From assembly GCF_001625305.1 (NCBI RefSeq), contig NW_017803909.1, positions 2,607,638 to 2,671,637 on the forward strand: 64,000 nt of DNA, in the 5' to 3' direction. The number at the start of each line of letters is the position of its first letter. Position 1 is the stretch's first letter. Origin of the DNA: Branchiostoma belcheri. Taxonomy: Eukaryota; Chordata; Leptocardii; Amphioxiformes; Branchiostomatidae. A program made the translations under genes and the position numbers. Below, piece by piece: positions 14,781 to 27,130 of the stretch. The notes under the pieces were generated by a model. That model did not search any database. It was not told the origin of the DNA and saw only the letters and a list, made by a program, of their open reading frames with translations.

Positions 14781-14875
14781 TGAATGCTGTGGAGGTATTG
14801 AACCAGTTGGTGGGGAGGATTCCTCAAGTCTTAGTAGTGTTTTCAGGAGCGCACAGGAGAGGAGAAACAGTAACA

Positions 14876-17800
14876 ATGGGTCGTTTATTTGATAGAAAAG
14901 AGCTGTCAAGCCCCAACTTTTACAGGGCAATCATCGGCGAGTTTTTCGCGATGCTGATCTTTGTTTTTATCGGGATCGGATCAACAACGGGCTGGCCGGG
15001 CGGACCCACCTCTCCGAGCATGGTCCAGATCGCCCTGGCGTTCGGGATTGCGATCGCTACGATGGTACAATGCTTCGGCCACATCTCCGGCGGGCACGTC
15101 AACCCAGCGGTCACCATCGCGTTACTCCTGACGGGGAAAGTCACCATCCTGCGGGCCGTGCTCTACATCATCGCTCAACTGGTGGGTGCCATCGCGGGAG
15201 CCGGGCTGGTGTACGCCGTGACACCGGAGGCTGTGCGCGGCGGGCTCGGCGTTACCGGCCTCAGCACCGGGGTGACGGGAGGGATGGGGGTCGGCGTGGA
15301 GCTCATCCTCACCTTCCAGCTCGTCCTCACCATCTTCGCCACCGTGGACTCTCACCGCACCGATCTGAACGGCTCGGCCTCCCTCTCCATCGGTCTCTCT
15401 GTTGTCATTGGCCATCTGTTTGGGGTGAGTTGTACATATTCATAGCCATACCTGTTAACGTGTGTCCTGTGGTAGCCGAGACAGCGAAATGAGTAACATG
15501 TTTGGAATAATTCCTTCGCCATCAATCGTTGTAATCATCAAAACATATATATAGCATTTCTAGAACAAAGTATACCGCTCATTGTTTACCAATCCAATAT
15601 TTGTGTCCTTCATGCAGGCAGGTACGTATACAGTTATGTAACATTGTTGTTTGTATAATCATCAATATTGTGGTCACTTTTGACATTTTTCTAATGTAAT
15701 AAATTATTGGTGGAAAAAGCTATCCCTATTATGACAGACGCCTCTCAAAAATTGAAACTGCAAATTGTGCTTACTTGCGCCAACCTGGCATATCTTTGAT
15801 ATCCTCTTGACTGTTGGCACAGAAAACTTCAGGAGATCATGTGTGTTTTCCAAACTTAGCTTGATGAAAACCCGATGTACGGCGGGGGCGCGTAAATTAA
15901 GTGAACAAATTGTCTACCAGCTACGTTACAATAGGTGAGACTACATTTGTACATGCGGGAACAGAAGGTGTCAGGTACGCTATTATCGAGTCATGATTGT
16001 AAAACAAAGCAGTGAAAACCGCGGAGATCGATGTGTTCTTTAAGACTACCAGCTATAGATAGGGGTGAATCATAAATGATCGCGAGGAGAGGGGTGCATA
16101 GGGGGTTATTGTACCATAACAACGTGTAGAAGAAATTTTGCGAAAGAAGAAGCGCGTCGAAAAAAGTAGTACGTCTGAGTGGACTTTTGGCTTATTCTAC
16201 GATCGGATCTTACGTCCAAAATCTCACGTCTATTTGAAAACAGTCCTACTGTGTATTTGTTTTGTCTGTATTTTGATACATTGTACAACGTATTGAACTT
16301 TGTTCTGACGCTGAGGACCCGTACGTCGTAGACATTATTGTAAGATATTTACGTGGGTCTCAGCCAAGGTTGTTCCCAACACATAGCAAATGTTGGTCCC
16401 GGATACGCCCACTACTCTATCTGAATACCCTGACGTCAATTTTCCAGTTTTAAAACTACTCTGTAGTTTGTGGCAGTTGATCCGTAATCTTGTGACGGCA
16501 GTCAAGTCCGTTATGTTTTCAAAGTTGAGATATTTTGTTTATTATATGTTGATTCAAACAAACATTTTACGATATTACTATTAGCTTATTTTTGGTATCC
16601 CTACTTGTACCATCGTTATGATGACTTTATGTCCCCTTTAAGGATATTTAAAAGTAGATGCCTTTTCACCTTTGGCCAATAGAAATTTAACGATTTGAGA
16701 CGCATTTGTATTTTGCGAAATTTTAAGATGCAATAAGAAAGTTAACCCGCACGGCTTTTTCCTCGAAGAACGAACGAACTCCTGTCGTCCAACATTTGTT
16801 ACCGGATTTATCTAGTTCTAACTGGCAGGATCTAGGAGAAACCGTCTACTATTTAACCTAGATGTCGGCCTGGGTCCGACATATCCAACACTGCAGCACC
16901 TGCATGCGAATAGGCTTGGCCACAGGCGTTATAACCGCTTCAAATTGCATGGTGGTCACTCACCTTAAGACCCCGTCCCCAAGGTCATTTTGGGGGTATT
17001 TGCAGAGGGGGGCGTGATGTGTACATATTGACTCGTATAAAGGCCATTTTTCTCGGGGTTATCTTGTGACGGCGACTGCTTCAATGCGTTCATAAACAAA
17101 ACACTCCAGCGACGGTTGGTTCGACGAAAAGGCAGACAAATCTAAGCTAGGTAGTGTTTAGGCATCATCTCTTACCAACTACCCTAGCGGCCTCTTCAAA
17201 TCTAGTTTCTGCAAAGAGTAATAGCTTTCATGAAATATACGAATCCTAAGATTGTATGAAAACAAGTAGCGCAACGACTGTATCGTGTTGAACAGGTAAT
17301 ACCCAATGATGAATATCCATGATGATATGCTTTGTTGATAGCCTGCCGGGGACCGGTTTCCATTTATCATCATTTAAACGTTCGAGGGTGTGTACGGTTG
17401 TGGACTGTAGATTTGGGCGTTTTGGGGTACGTTTGGGGCCTCACTGGCAGGGTATCCTTGAACTTAAGTTGACACGATCGTCTTGTTGTTACGGTTGTTG
17501 ACTCAGAATCTGAAGATCCTGGGTACGAATCGCTGGCAGGTCCCAGTGTTGTGCCCTTTTTCCTAATGATTAACTCAGATGAAAATGCATGAGTGCATTG
17601 CAGTGCAATTGCTTCGGTTAGGGACGTCCTCTTGGATAGGACGTAGCGCCGAAAGGCCCATGTTTGAGGAGAGCCACACCTTCAGTATGTTTAAGACCAC
17701 GCCCACTTATAAAAAAGAGCAGGGGTCCACCCCGGTGAGAGTGGTTCAAACCTTACAGTCTGCTCTCAGGTTAGTTGACGTTTTGAAAACGTGATACTCA

Positions 17801-20800
17801 CCAGTTATGTACATGTCAACCCTTAGCTTTAAAAATGTGGTAAATCTTGATAAATAAATAAACAAAGTCCATTGTTTCATCAGGAGCTTTCATCAGTTTT
17901 ACAAGCCTACTATGTACATATCCAGGATGGAACATATTCCTCCACTGCGCATGCATGAAATTAATAACGTGGATCCATTTTCATTCATAACACGCGTTGC
18001 GGAGAAACCCATGTACATTCCATGACACATTTCCGTGCGTATCTCAAATTAATTTTTCAAATATGCAATATCTCTCTCAAATTTCTCAAGTTCTCTCTCA
18101 AATTTCTCAAATAGCCAATTCAGGCATTCAGGCGCCATTTGACTGCTGTTTCCGATAGCTCGGTAGGGAAACGTCTTCACCTCACCCGCCCCTCACGGTC
18201 CCATCTATCAGAAACCTCACTCCCCGTGATTGGGGTTCCAAAACGTACCACCTGTGCTTTACTGCCGTGGATCGATATTCCTTCTCCCGTGTGTGTCGGC
18301 TGGGTAACAATGAAGTCGGCTAGCTCAGGCGGAGTCGGCCCCATTCCTACTAGGGTAAAATTGTCCGGATCGATCCGAATTGAGTCGCTTTGATCCGACT
18401 TCGGTCCGCGGCTCGATCCAGTTCGAAGCCGGCTCGATCTGGACAATTTTATCCTAGTGGGATGGGGCCTCCAGCTTGAGCTAGTTCGTACTGGTAGAAA
18501 CATCGATGCTTGACAAATGACTAGAGCATTTTCAACAGTAACGTTTCTACATGAAATACAGAACCAATCTGTGAGTTGACATGCATATTGGTCGTTCATC
18601 TCAGCTGAATTGAAGGAAAATCACGTCCTATATCATCAGTACGCGCTACGGAATCTCAAAACGGGTTTTGAAGGGAAAATTGCGCCATGCATGCGGTTTT
18701 CGCTACCCTTCGTCTGATCAGGTGCAGTTGCTCAGAACAATGCGCCACAACAGAGGGAAATCCGTCGAAAAAGTGCAATTAACATCTTCCCTTTGACAAT
18801 TAAAATCTTGTCAGAAAATCCGACATCATTTCAGCTATCTATGATTCTGTTAATTCAAATGAATCGGGTTGTGAAGTTCCTTAACGAACTGGAAGGTAAG
18901 GAAGGACACACACACAATAACCAATTTTCTTCTTAAATTCTTAAAGCTTTGATCCCAGCAGGGTGTTCTTTAATCTGGGCGTGCCCACAAAGATTTGTTC
19001 ATCTAGAGATGAAATTGATTTTTGGGTCATAGAACAGAATGGTTTTTCCGATCGTTGGTACGAATTAGCATCAAGCGAGAGTTGACAATGCGTAAGATGT
19101 TTTATTGTTGAAAGATAATCATGACGAAAGTAAAAAGACCTTGTTCTCAGTGGGGTATTTCTTAATCCGCGTTCCCTTATCAACATTATTTCAGCTACAG
19201 GTGTTAGATGCATTTTCAGGTCGTTTACGCGAATTAGCATGAAGGTTGAATCGATGGTTTGGAAAAGAAGTATAGAAATACAAATTGGGTTTAAAATCAC
19301 TGAGGTATCTGTTTATCGCTTAATCCGTGTGTTCCCAACATTTTTGACATATTTGGACTAAGGACTCAAAACTTTAAGCCCTGTTCATCACTGCCCCCCC
19401 CCCCCNNNNNNNNNNNNNNNNNNNNATGGAGCCTTTTGTAAAGTTTGGTTCAGGAGAGTTTCTTTGCAGGGTTCTTTCATATCAAAACAAATTATTTCAA
19501 CTACGCATTAAAATTGTCTTTGGCCAATTAGTTCGAATCACTCGGGTAGAGCTGATGTAACGAAATGACAGTCTGGAAGGACATGAGTTTTCTTCATCAT
19601 CTTTGAACTAGCTATAGGGTAAAAACCATTGGATTAATCTGGGAACATAAGATGCAACACCGCATCGTTTCCATACCTGACATAGCTTTTGGAATCAGAT
19701 GACACACTGTTTATTCTTATGTGACTGAAACGGCCGTCGAAACGTATTTTGTAATCGCTTCTCCAATTCATTTTATGACTTAAGACAGATTTACGCTATA
19801 GGTCGTTTCTTCCATCAAGCCGAAAAAAGATTTGATAGATGTATTCTTGTTCTATTTTTTTAAATATTTGCTAATGATGGACGCTGTCTGACATTTTATG
19901 AGAAGTGATTTATGGTGTATCTGGGGCATCTGTGTCAGGAGGGCCAAAAGAAGTCGTTAGTGCTTGAGCTATATTTGTTTGTTTGTTTGTTTGAGCCCTT
20001 GTGGTTCAACCTTTATCAGGGATTCCCCCTTTTTTTAGCTTGTTGCTATAATCATATTTGTTGTGTGTTAACAGTTCCCGGCGCTCAGGACTGTACGTTT
20101 GATTGTGCGTCAATATTGTACAATCATGTACCTCTGGGAAACTGAAGCGTATATACTTCAGCCGGCTTTCTGAGAAAGTTTGTGCCGACAAGTCTAAGTG
20201 TCACTGATAAGTGCCATGCCTCTCACTTGGCGCACCCTTCCTTATCTAGACCAGTAGTAACGTTCCCAACAAATCATGTAAACGACGGATCTAAACGTCA
20301 TTACTCTGCACAATAGCCAACTTTCATTTAGAGCAAATCCAGATGTGTCAAGTGTCAAGTACAGTGCCGAAAAACCAGACCGAACCAGAACTAGACGGGG
20401 CAGCGTTCTCCACAGTCTATTGGGATCGAACATCCTGTCTCCAAACTAAATTCACCGGTGTTAATTCCTCTGTACATCATACCCGTATACTCACTACGCA
20501 CTAGTACTCATACCATTCCTGTCGCTATTTCCTGAATTCCTTTTTCCAGGTTTGTCACGTAGTTTGATCCAGGTGTTTTTCTTTAAATGCTTTTCATTTT
20601 GAAATCCGGTGAGCCCAAATATTTACAGTAAACCAAGTCTTTCAGAAAGTGTGAAAACACCAGCGCCTTGGGCCAAAAGACATTGTGAGGCGACATGTCC
20701 AGCCTTGCATCACCAAATACTAACGTTACTCTAGGACACATACCGTGTGTATGTCACAACAATGAAAACCGCAATACCTACAACAAAATATTTGTAGAGC

Positions 20801-23800
20801 GGTGTTCCCCCCTTGCATGGCGAATCTACAGTCTGAGCCCTGGCGCATACATTATGTATACCACATCACCGGGGCAACCTCGAAGGATGGATTATATAAT
20901 AAAGGGTTAATGCACCGCCCCGAGGTGTATATGGTGTCATAAATGCATGGTCAGCTGCTATAACCACCGAATAAACCACCGAGTGAGCGAAGCGAACGAG
21001 GTGGTTTATGAGGTGGTTATAGCAGCTGACCATGCATTTATGACACCATATACACCGAGGAAAAGGCGGTGCATTAACGTTATTATCATATAGCCTATCC
21101 AAACTGACACAATGAATCAACACAATTCCTGTTCAAAACATTAAACCTTTAATATTTACATAACAATACATTCCAAAATATTATAATCATGGTTTGTACT
21201 TTAAAATAAATATGGAGATCATTTTACAATAAATATAGTTTACAACTTTACACTTTAGAATTGTTTCTTTTGCAGCATTGCAACTGGCAACAGATCATTT
21301 TACAAGATTCTCTGAACAGCATGGCAACAAACAATCATGCTGTTTTGTTTCTTAAACTTTAAGTTAAAGTGGAAGTAACATGGTACGTTAAAGTTCACAT
21401 AACCGCTAAAAACATGCGACAACTGAGACATACATGTAGACTGCATATCGTAAAACCATTCAACCATCTAATGCAGCCAGCATGGTAACAAAGCATGTTG
21501 CGTAAGTACTTGCACTGAAGTTGATAGTAACTGTCTGATTCTCTGAACAGCATGGCAACAAACAATCATACTGTTTTGTTAATTAAAGTGGAAGTAACAT
21601 GGTCCGTTAAACTTCACATGGCCGCTAAAACATGCGACAACTAGGACATACATGTAGACTGCATTTAACCATTTAACCATCTACTTGAAGTGGAAGTAAC
21701 ATGGTCCGTTAAAGTTCACATGGCCGCTAAAAACATGCGACAACTGAGACATACATGTAGACTGCATATTGTACGAAGCCATTTCACCTGCTGCGGCACG
21801 TGGGGTCTGGACCAACCTGCGAGTGCAACGTGGACTGAGGTTGGTGCGAAGCCGTCTCTCCTCTATCTCGCCAAGTTGTTGTTCGTTCAGACACGCGAAA
21901 CGCACCCTGCTGACCTCTGTCTCCGGTGTAGCTTCCAGCGTCTGTTCCTCGACCTCCATGGGTCCAAATATCTCATCTAAATCCGCGTCTGTTATCTCTT
22001 CCATGTAGAAATTAGGCAAACTCTCCATGACACAAGAAGGCAAGATGGCGGACCAAAAAAAATAAATCGTCTGATCCCTGGTCTGATTCAGTCAGGTGAT
22101 GTGGGCGATACCACTTTTTGTAGGGGTGTCAAAATAAGTATGGTTTTTGCTCTCCCGTTCAAATTCTATCTATTTACATATACATTTCATACTCACACAC
22201 ATTTTAGTTTATATGAAGCTTAAAAAAAACATAATTTTGTCTGACCAGGAAACTGCTATGAATATTAACAGAAAGAGCTGTGTACCCCTATATCATTATG
22301 GTTTCACCCATGGTTTATGGAGAATAACGCACGGCTGAGCCATGGTTTATCGGAGAATAAAGCACGGGTAACGGAGGCCTCTGATTGGTCTACGCCACCC
22401 GGCTATATGATAATACGCAGTAAAGATTGAAGCGGCGTCTGGTTCTGAATATTGGGTGCGCAAACTGTATAATAAATTGGACGGAGTGTTGTGGTGAAGC
22501 GTTTTTAAATTACAAAAGCCATAAAACCTTCAGCGTAATGTTTTTCAACCAGGCCGTCGCATATAAATTGTAACGGCAATACATCACTAGACCGTGGTAT
22601 ACATGGACAAGAATTTGAAGAAGGTACATCGAGTGTTTCCATCTTCTGTCAAGAGAGTTGTGGTGAAGCGTTTTTAGATTACAAAAGCCATGAAACCTTC
22701 AGCGTAAATTATGTCGCGTTATAACGGCAATACATCCCTAGATTGTGGTATACGTGAACATAAATTTGAAGCAGGTACGTCGAGAGTTTCCACCTTGAAG
22801 TTCTTTCAAGAATGTGGCCATGGGATCACGTATTTAAATATGAAATTTAATTAAAAGAGCTGGGTAATTTTGACTGGAATTTCTCCTAGTTCAGGCGATG
22901 AAAGGTACACAGCTCCCGAACTTCAATCAAAGACAACGATAAGGCGTTTATACAGACCGCACTAGATGAGGCCATAGCAAAGAATAGCTTAAAGCCATGG
23001 AGCTTGGCTCTGTCTGAGAAACATCCTGTTTTTGTGGATCTAGAAATACTGTACTGGGCGCGTTTAAGGCTTGAAGGTTCAATTTATTGCCTTTGGCACC
23101 GTAAGTGACATGTATCTGTCAGGACCACAATACAGCTGGTTTTGCTACTCAGTCCATTCCGCGTCCTTGGCATTGAAAAATCCAAGCAATCTGGTGTCAC
23201 TTACGTACATCTGTTTGGAAAAGTTTCACCTCTCCTTTAGCAAGTGCCCCAAGTCGGCACAGCAAAGTTGGTGAAAGAAGCTTTTGGGCGAGACTATAGT
23301 ATGTTCATAAATCTGCCATCTCCTAGTGGGATTAACTAATGATTAACTCTATCTCTGACATGCATGTTTCAGATCAAGTACACCGGGGCCAGCATGAACC
23401 CTGCCCGCTCCTTCGGTCCTGTGGTCGTCATGAACGCCTGGGATAACCACTGGGTACGTACAGCTCATACTACAAACATGGAGCTCATTATCTGTCAAAG
23501 TAAATTTACACAGCTCAGGGTACAGGGCACTCAGGTGAGTTAAGGTGACTTAAGGTCCTACTAGTGAACAGTAGAGTGAATAAGTTATGAGAAGATGCTG
23601 ACAAATTTTCCTTGTCGTCTTAAGAATGTATTTCTTTTCATTATCCTGATGAAGGCGACAGTGGTGGTTCAAAATTTGATCTCTGTGTAATCTTTGAGTT
23701 GGAATAAATTTCAACATTTTACCATATGTATTTATCTTAAACACAAAAAGACATCTGTTCAGTCATGGATAATAAAGTTATTACGATACAAAAGAACAGT

Positions 23801-24619
23801 CATAAACGTGTCATTATTTTCGGGCACACCATAAATCACTAGCTGAATGAAAATCATCGAGTAGATTTTGAAGTTAAATTAAATAACACGGTAAAGTCCT
23901 GCATAAAGCTTACGTCAGGTCTTGTGTAAAACATATTTATCCAAATCATTCACGACAAATGCGGGCCTGGCTCCCACTAGGGGTCAGTCCGGGTCACCTA
24001 CACGGGGAGGTCATCCTCTCCAGGGGAACAGGCAGATCCAACCGGCGGGCTACAGGAATGTCCTGACCCGTAACATTCCCTGTCCGCTTCGGTGACATAC
24101 AGACCAACTGTAATAACGTTTGTGTTGTATATATGGATCGGGCGGTATGTCCTCTACGTTTCAGGTTTCATTCAATAGTCTCAACCTTCTCGTATGATGA
24201 TAAACAGTTTGATACAGCCATAGACGTGTCCCTGGAAAGAAGTCAATAAATTCTAGATACGCTGGGTACGACGATAGCTATCATATCTCTCACCACAAAA
24301 GTGTTACATAGCTGTATTGAGGTTAGAATAGTGAAAGAAAATATATACTAGTACATGTAACCGTAGATGTTACTGTCTGTAGGTGTACTGGGTTGGCCCC
24401 ATCGCTGGAGCCGTCCTGGCCGCATGGCTGTACGAGTTCCTGCTGGACCCCACCGCGTCCACTGGCCGGCTGCGGCGGTGTCTGACCTGCGCCTCCGCCG
24501 AGGACGAGCCCATCCACGACGCCGAGCTCACGGACATCAAGAAACTGGACACCGAGGGTCAGTATGAAGCAATAGCAACGTCGGAAAGCAACGACATCAT
24601 GATCACTAGTAGTACTTAA
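14876..24619 (+). CDS. Aquaporin, AQP1/AQP4-type water channel
   Basis: Three phase-0 exons (14876-15424, 23373-23453, 24383-24619) give 288 aa. It is a six-helix plasma-membrane water channel. Both pore motifs are present: GHVNPAVT (NPA at 76-78) and [10 protein letters not shown] (NPA at 192-194). The aromatic/arginine filter reads F56, H180, A189, R195, typical of strict water channels. A189 replaces the mercury-sensitive Cys of AQP1, as in AQP4, and [13 protein letters not shown] and YWVGPI also favour the AQP4 side. The start at 14876 gives a short cytosolic N terminus ([10 protein letters not shown]) before helix 1; no in-frame ATG lies upstream after the TATA-like site. Exon 2 is 81 bp, the size of the matching vertebrate AQP exon. 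The C-terminal tail is acidic (about 50 aa) and has no PDZ-type ending that I recognise. Confidence 0.93.
17475..17820 (+). mobile_element. Possible tRNA-derived SINE
   Basis: A T-arm-like B box (CTGGGTACGAATCGCTGG) follows a weak A-box region. Downstream come CAGTGTTGTGCCC and a body containing the local inverted pair GACGTCCTC...GATAGGACGT. The element is diverged and both ends are approximate. Confidence 0.4.
18325..18480. mobile_element. Short non-autonomous element with about 40-bp inverted repeats
   Basis: The left arm (GGCCCCATTCCTACTAGGG, then TAAAATTGTCCGGATCGATC) is the diverged reverse complement of the right arm near 18428-18468 (CTCGATCTGGACAATTTTATCC, then TAGTGGGATGGGGCC). The interior is rich in GATCCG and CGATCC. 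It has no coding capacity, so it resembles a MITE. A tRNA A-box-like TAGCTCGGTAGGG lies upstream at about 18156. Confidence 0.6.
18780..19700. repeat. Degenerate satellite-like array, about 185-bp units, broken by a gap
   Basis: Repeated landmarks recur at roughly 185-base spacing: TTTCTTAATCCG-type segments, ATTATTTCAGCTAC, and ACGAATTAGCATnAAG. At least four units are visible. A (C)n run and the 20 Ns at 19406-19425 interrupt the array. The unit count across the gap cannot be read. Confidence 0.5.
19406..19425. other. Assembly gap (20 N) after poly-C
   Basis: A C homopolymer runs directly into 20 Ns. The gap is probably a sequencing failure in a homopolymer and repeat, so its true length is unknown. 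Confidence 0.97.
20906..21078. mobile_element. Foldback/MITE hairpin
   Basis: Two arms of about 75-79 bases, 20906-20980 and 21000-21078, are near-perfect reverse complements. They carry GTTAATGCACCGCC at the ends and TGGTCAGCTGCTATAACCACC inside. The loop is GAGTGAGCGAAGCGAACGA, itself partly palindromic. The only notable arm difference is a short indel near the outer end (TTTT in one arm). It is non-coding. Confidence 0.85.
21310..21770. repeat. Triplicated segment of about 100-140 bp
   Basis: Three copies, near 21304-21450, 21541-21665 and 21685-21770, share AAGTGGAAGTAACATGGT, CACATnnCCGCTAAAA, CATGCGACAACT and ACATGTAGACTGCAT. Copies one and two also share CTCTGAACAGCATGGCAAC. The third copy overlaps the 3' end of the minus-strand frame at 21681-22043. 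Confidence 0.8.
21681..22043 (-). pseudogene. Minus-strand reading frame, possible Crypton-related N-terminal fragment
   Basis: The frame encodes 120 residues, or 115 from the second Met. The N-terminal part is acidic ([18 protein letters not shown]). It is followed by [20 protein letters not shown], then a basic tail. The layout 'acidic leader, RFA-x-L-x-EQ-L-x-x-I...R' recalls N-terminal segments of Crypton-derived tyrosine-recombinase proteins common in invertebrate genomes. This is a remembered pattern, not an alignment. No recombinase domain follows, and the C-terminal residues come from the repeated DNA at 21310-21770, so a truncated mobile-element gene is most likely. It sits inside the aquaporin intron, antisense to it. 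Confidence 0.35.
22040..22052 (+). promoter_or_regulatory. YY1-like motif
   Basis: GCAAGATGGCGGA matches the CAAGATGGCGGC YY1 consensus that often overlaps transcription starts. Here it lies exactly at the 5' end of the minus-strand frame. Motif match only. Confidence 0.35.
22300..22375. repeat. Short tandem duplication (about 33 bp)
   Basis: CCATGGTTTATGGAGAATAA is followed by CGCACGG, then CCATGGTTTATCGGAGAATA and AAGCACGG. The two units are nearly identical. They may be the edge of the mobile element that includes the foldback and the minus-strand frame. Confidence 0.55.
22488..22810. repeat. Direct duplication, about 170-bp units
   Basis: Two units begin at GTTGTGGTGAAGCGTTTTTA (about 22488 and 22660). 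Both contain ACAAAAGCCATnAAACCTTC, TAACGGCAATACATC and TTTGAAGnAGGTAC. The second unit has an internal deletion. Confidence 0.8.
22902..23105 (+). other. 68-codon open block with a strong splice donor, no ATG
   Basis: An uninterrupted frame contains [32 protein letters not shown] and [10 protein letters not shown] consensus donor GTAAGT at 23101 sits just before the frame's stop. Candidate acceptors upstream include ACACAG ending at 22912. Residue composition looks protein-like, but I recognise no family and find no partner exon. It could be a decayed mobile-element exon inside the aquaporin intron. Confidence 0.25.
23454..24382 (+). other. Aquaporin intron 2 (0.93 kb)
   Basis: This intron runs from donor GTACGT at 23454 to acceptor TGTAG at 24382. 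I see nothing beyond a GC-richer stretch near 23960-24090 with no reading frame of note. Confidence 0.7.
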
Positions 24620-26814
24620 TTACAGACAAAAGTAGTCTGAAGTTAATGTGAACATTCACGTCAGTCAGGCAATTATGAACATTGAAAGTACTGGATCACT
24701 ATTAAAGTTACAATCACGAGACAATCCTAGTGATGTTTGCATTCATTTTGAAGCAGTTGACATCTGTTCATCATTTCCAACAAATCATCGAATTTTTCTT
24801 TTTTTAAGACCCCATCCTCACCTTACATTTAATATGAAGCTTCCCTTCCATCCTCTAAATTTCGCCTACCAACCAATAAATGCCAGCACACCACAGAACG
24901 TCGGTGAGAAATAAGGCAAAGTGTCTACAAATGATCCAGCAACTTTCCGTACCTTCTGTCTCACAGGTGATGGCACACCGCCAGTCCAGTGGATAACACA
25001 GCTCTAAGACCACAATTCTTAGTTAGCTATCCCAGCAATCCTTGTAACGTGAAGAGAGTCTCGCGTGGGTGGGCGAGAGTTGCGAACGTCATAGTCTCCA
25101 CACAAATATACAACGCAGAAAATGAACCAATACGTTACAAGTAATAAAACTACTCAGTTGGAAATGATGGACATATGTCACTAACTACTGTTGTGTATTG
25201 TGGTCATGTGTATGTGATACTAATGCTAGACAGATATAATTGAAATATGCCATATCGATGAATGAAAATCAATACATACATCTGACGGGTATGGTAACAT
25301 AATGTCTGCATCTGATTTTAAATTTCACAGATGCACAGAGCTGGCCATTGAACAGCATCAATGGTAACATTCCAAATCGTACAGCCTACCAATAAATTGC
25401 TTTCGGCAGATGCTTTACTGACACGGAGGGGCACTAACAAAGTTTGCATGCACTTATTTATATGATTTGCAGCTTTTTTTCCTTCCACAGATTGTTTTCC
25501 TCACGGCGAGCATGTTGAGTTCCTACCTTTGTGGGCTGAATAACCCTCTCCTGAATGTATCAGCTCTGTTCACCTCTCTTATGTTCTTACATGCATGTTG
25601 CAAGTTTCTAAAAGGCCATTGTTTATGACATTTTTATTTCTTTCTCTTCTCTCCAAAGGTATCTGATTTGGAGTCATCTCATCAAAAATGTGCAGACATG
25701 GAGCAAGAGACAAGGTCCGGATTGAAGGGATTGTTAGATTGTTTCGTGCTTGTCTACTATAAAACGGCAACTGTTTTGCTGTTTATATATTTCATCCCAT
25801 GCATTGGTATTAGTATAAACATGCACGGTCCAAGTCATTCGCAACTTGTTTAGTTTTCTTCTTTTGCCGATATTTTCCTGAGTAACATGATTATTTTTTT
25901 ATATTGGTGTTTATTTTAAAAGTTTGTGTCCTCGCTTTGGTAGAACTACCAGATTCAAAGATCATGTCAGGAAAAGCAAGATATTGTACATCAAACTACA
26001 ATTTGGTTACTTGCGAGCGCCTCCTTGCGTAGAATTTGAATCAAGCAGCTAACAGGTTTCATGCGGTCTTTCATATCAACAGCAGGTAGCTATAGCACTT
26101 TATGGGGGAAAAGTTTAGATAGAACATTTTCACGAAATTACTTCCCTCTAAGAATTTTAAGAAGTTTTGTAGACAAAAACAATGAACGGAAAAAGGCTAT
26201 TTTTCAGATGTATAGATACCATTCTCACACGGCCAGACATAACCTGTTCCAATGAATGATGGATAAATACTATGATTAGAAGAAGAAAACAAACCTCGAT
26301 TTTACAGGCTGCATTTTATTGTTGTACAGTTAAAATATGATGATGTATGCCATATAGTCACCCGTGGTTGAAGTGTAGTTAGGATCTAGAATACTAGTAT
26401 ACGTACTACTATTAACCAAGAAGAAAGTTTTGACGAAAGAAGTTGATAAGGTTGATAAACTATGACGTGTACAGATGTCACTTTCTTACCTGGGTATATT
26501 GTAAATATTCAAGTTTGTGAGGGTTAAGTGTATTGTGTCGTGATTTGCGTTTTGAATTTGAAGGGGGCAATATTTAAAGGTATTCTTTCTAATATTTTTC
26601 AAAGACTTGAAGTTAGGTAACAGCTAAGAGAAATAAATAAACTAGAATATATCGGCGAGAATAGTACGATTTCTGTGTGTATTATCTCCATTAAAATACT
26701 GCTGTAGTGATTCATAAACAGATATAGGAGGGAGTTGGAAAATATACAAATAAAGTGTTCGTAAAGGCAAAGAATTGCCTCTTGAGTCTTCTTAGATGTC
26801 ATTTTTTCGTGGTT
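24620..26814. other. Aquaporin 3' flank
   Basis: A poly(A) signal AATAAA at 24876-24881 lies about 260 bases past the stop and fits the aquaporin 3' UTR. The rest is AT-rich, and I see no supported gene. Confidence 0.55.
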
Positions 26815-26958
<144 letters not shown>

Positions 26959-26997
26959 CTCCATACCATAACTCGAGAAGGCTTATGTGGATTATCT

Positions 26998-27130
26998 GTG
27001 GAAGGTGTTCAGCACCAAGGGCAGGCTTGCCTGTGTGTGTAAGGTATTCAACACCAAGGACAGGTTTGCCTGTGTGTGGAAGGTGTTCAGCACCAAGGAC
27101 AGGTTTGCCTGTGTGTGGAAAGTGTTCATT
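26998..27130. repeat. 39-bp minisatellite, about 3.3 units
   Basis: The unit begins GGAAGGTGTTCAGCACCAAG and continues GACAGGTTTGCCTGTGTGT. Its period is divisible by three, so the plus-strand frame 26987-27211 reads as repeats of KVFSTKDRFACVW. With no splice support or homology, I treat it as non-coding repeat. Confidence 0.8.

Larger units (their letters stand above)
15425..23372 (+). other. Aquaporin intron 1 (7.9 kb), repeat-rich
   Basis: A very long intron. It contains SINE-like sequence (17475-17820), a short-TIR element (18325-18480), a degenerate satellite-like array with an assembly gap (18780-19700), a foldback hairpin (20906-21078), a repeat triplication with a minus-strand reading frame (21300-22050) and a tandem duplication (22488-22810). 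The first 2 kb (15425-17470) hold nothing I can name. Confidence 0.75.

Noticed and set aside
14780..14875. Upstream extension of the aquaporin N terminus
   Set aside because: It begins at a TTG codon and overlaps the likely 5' UTR; the ATG at 14876 gives a normal aquaporin N terminus.
15070..15492. Long alternative frames on both strands within aquaporin exon 1
   Set aside because: They are GC-rich shadows of the real aquaporin frame, Arg/His-rich and without domains.
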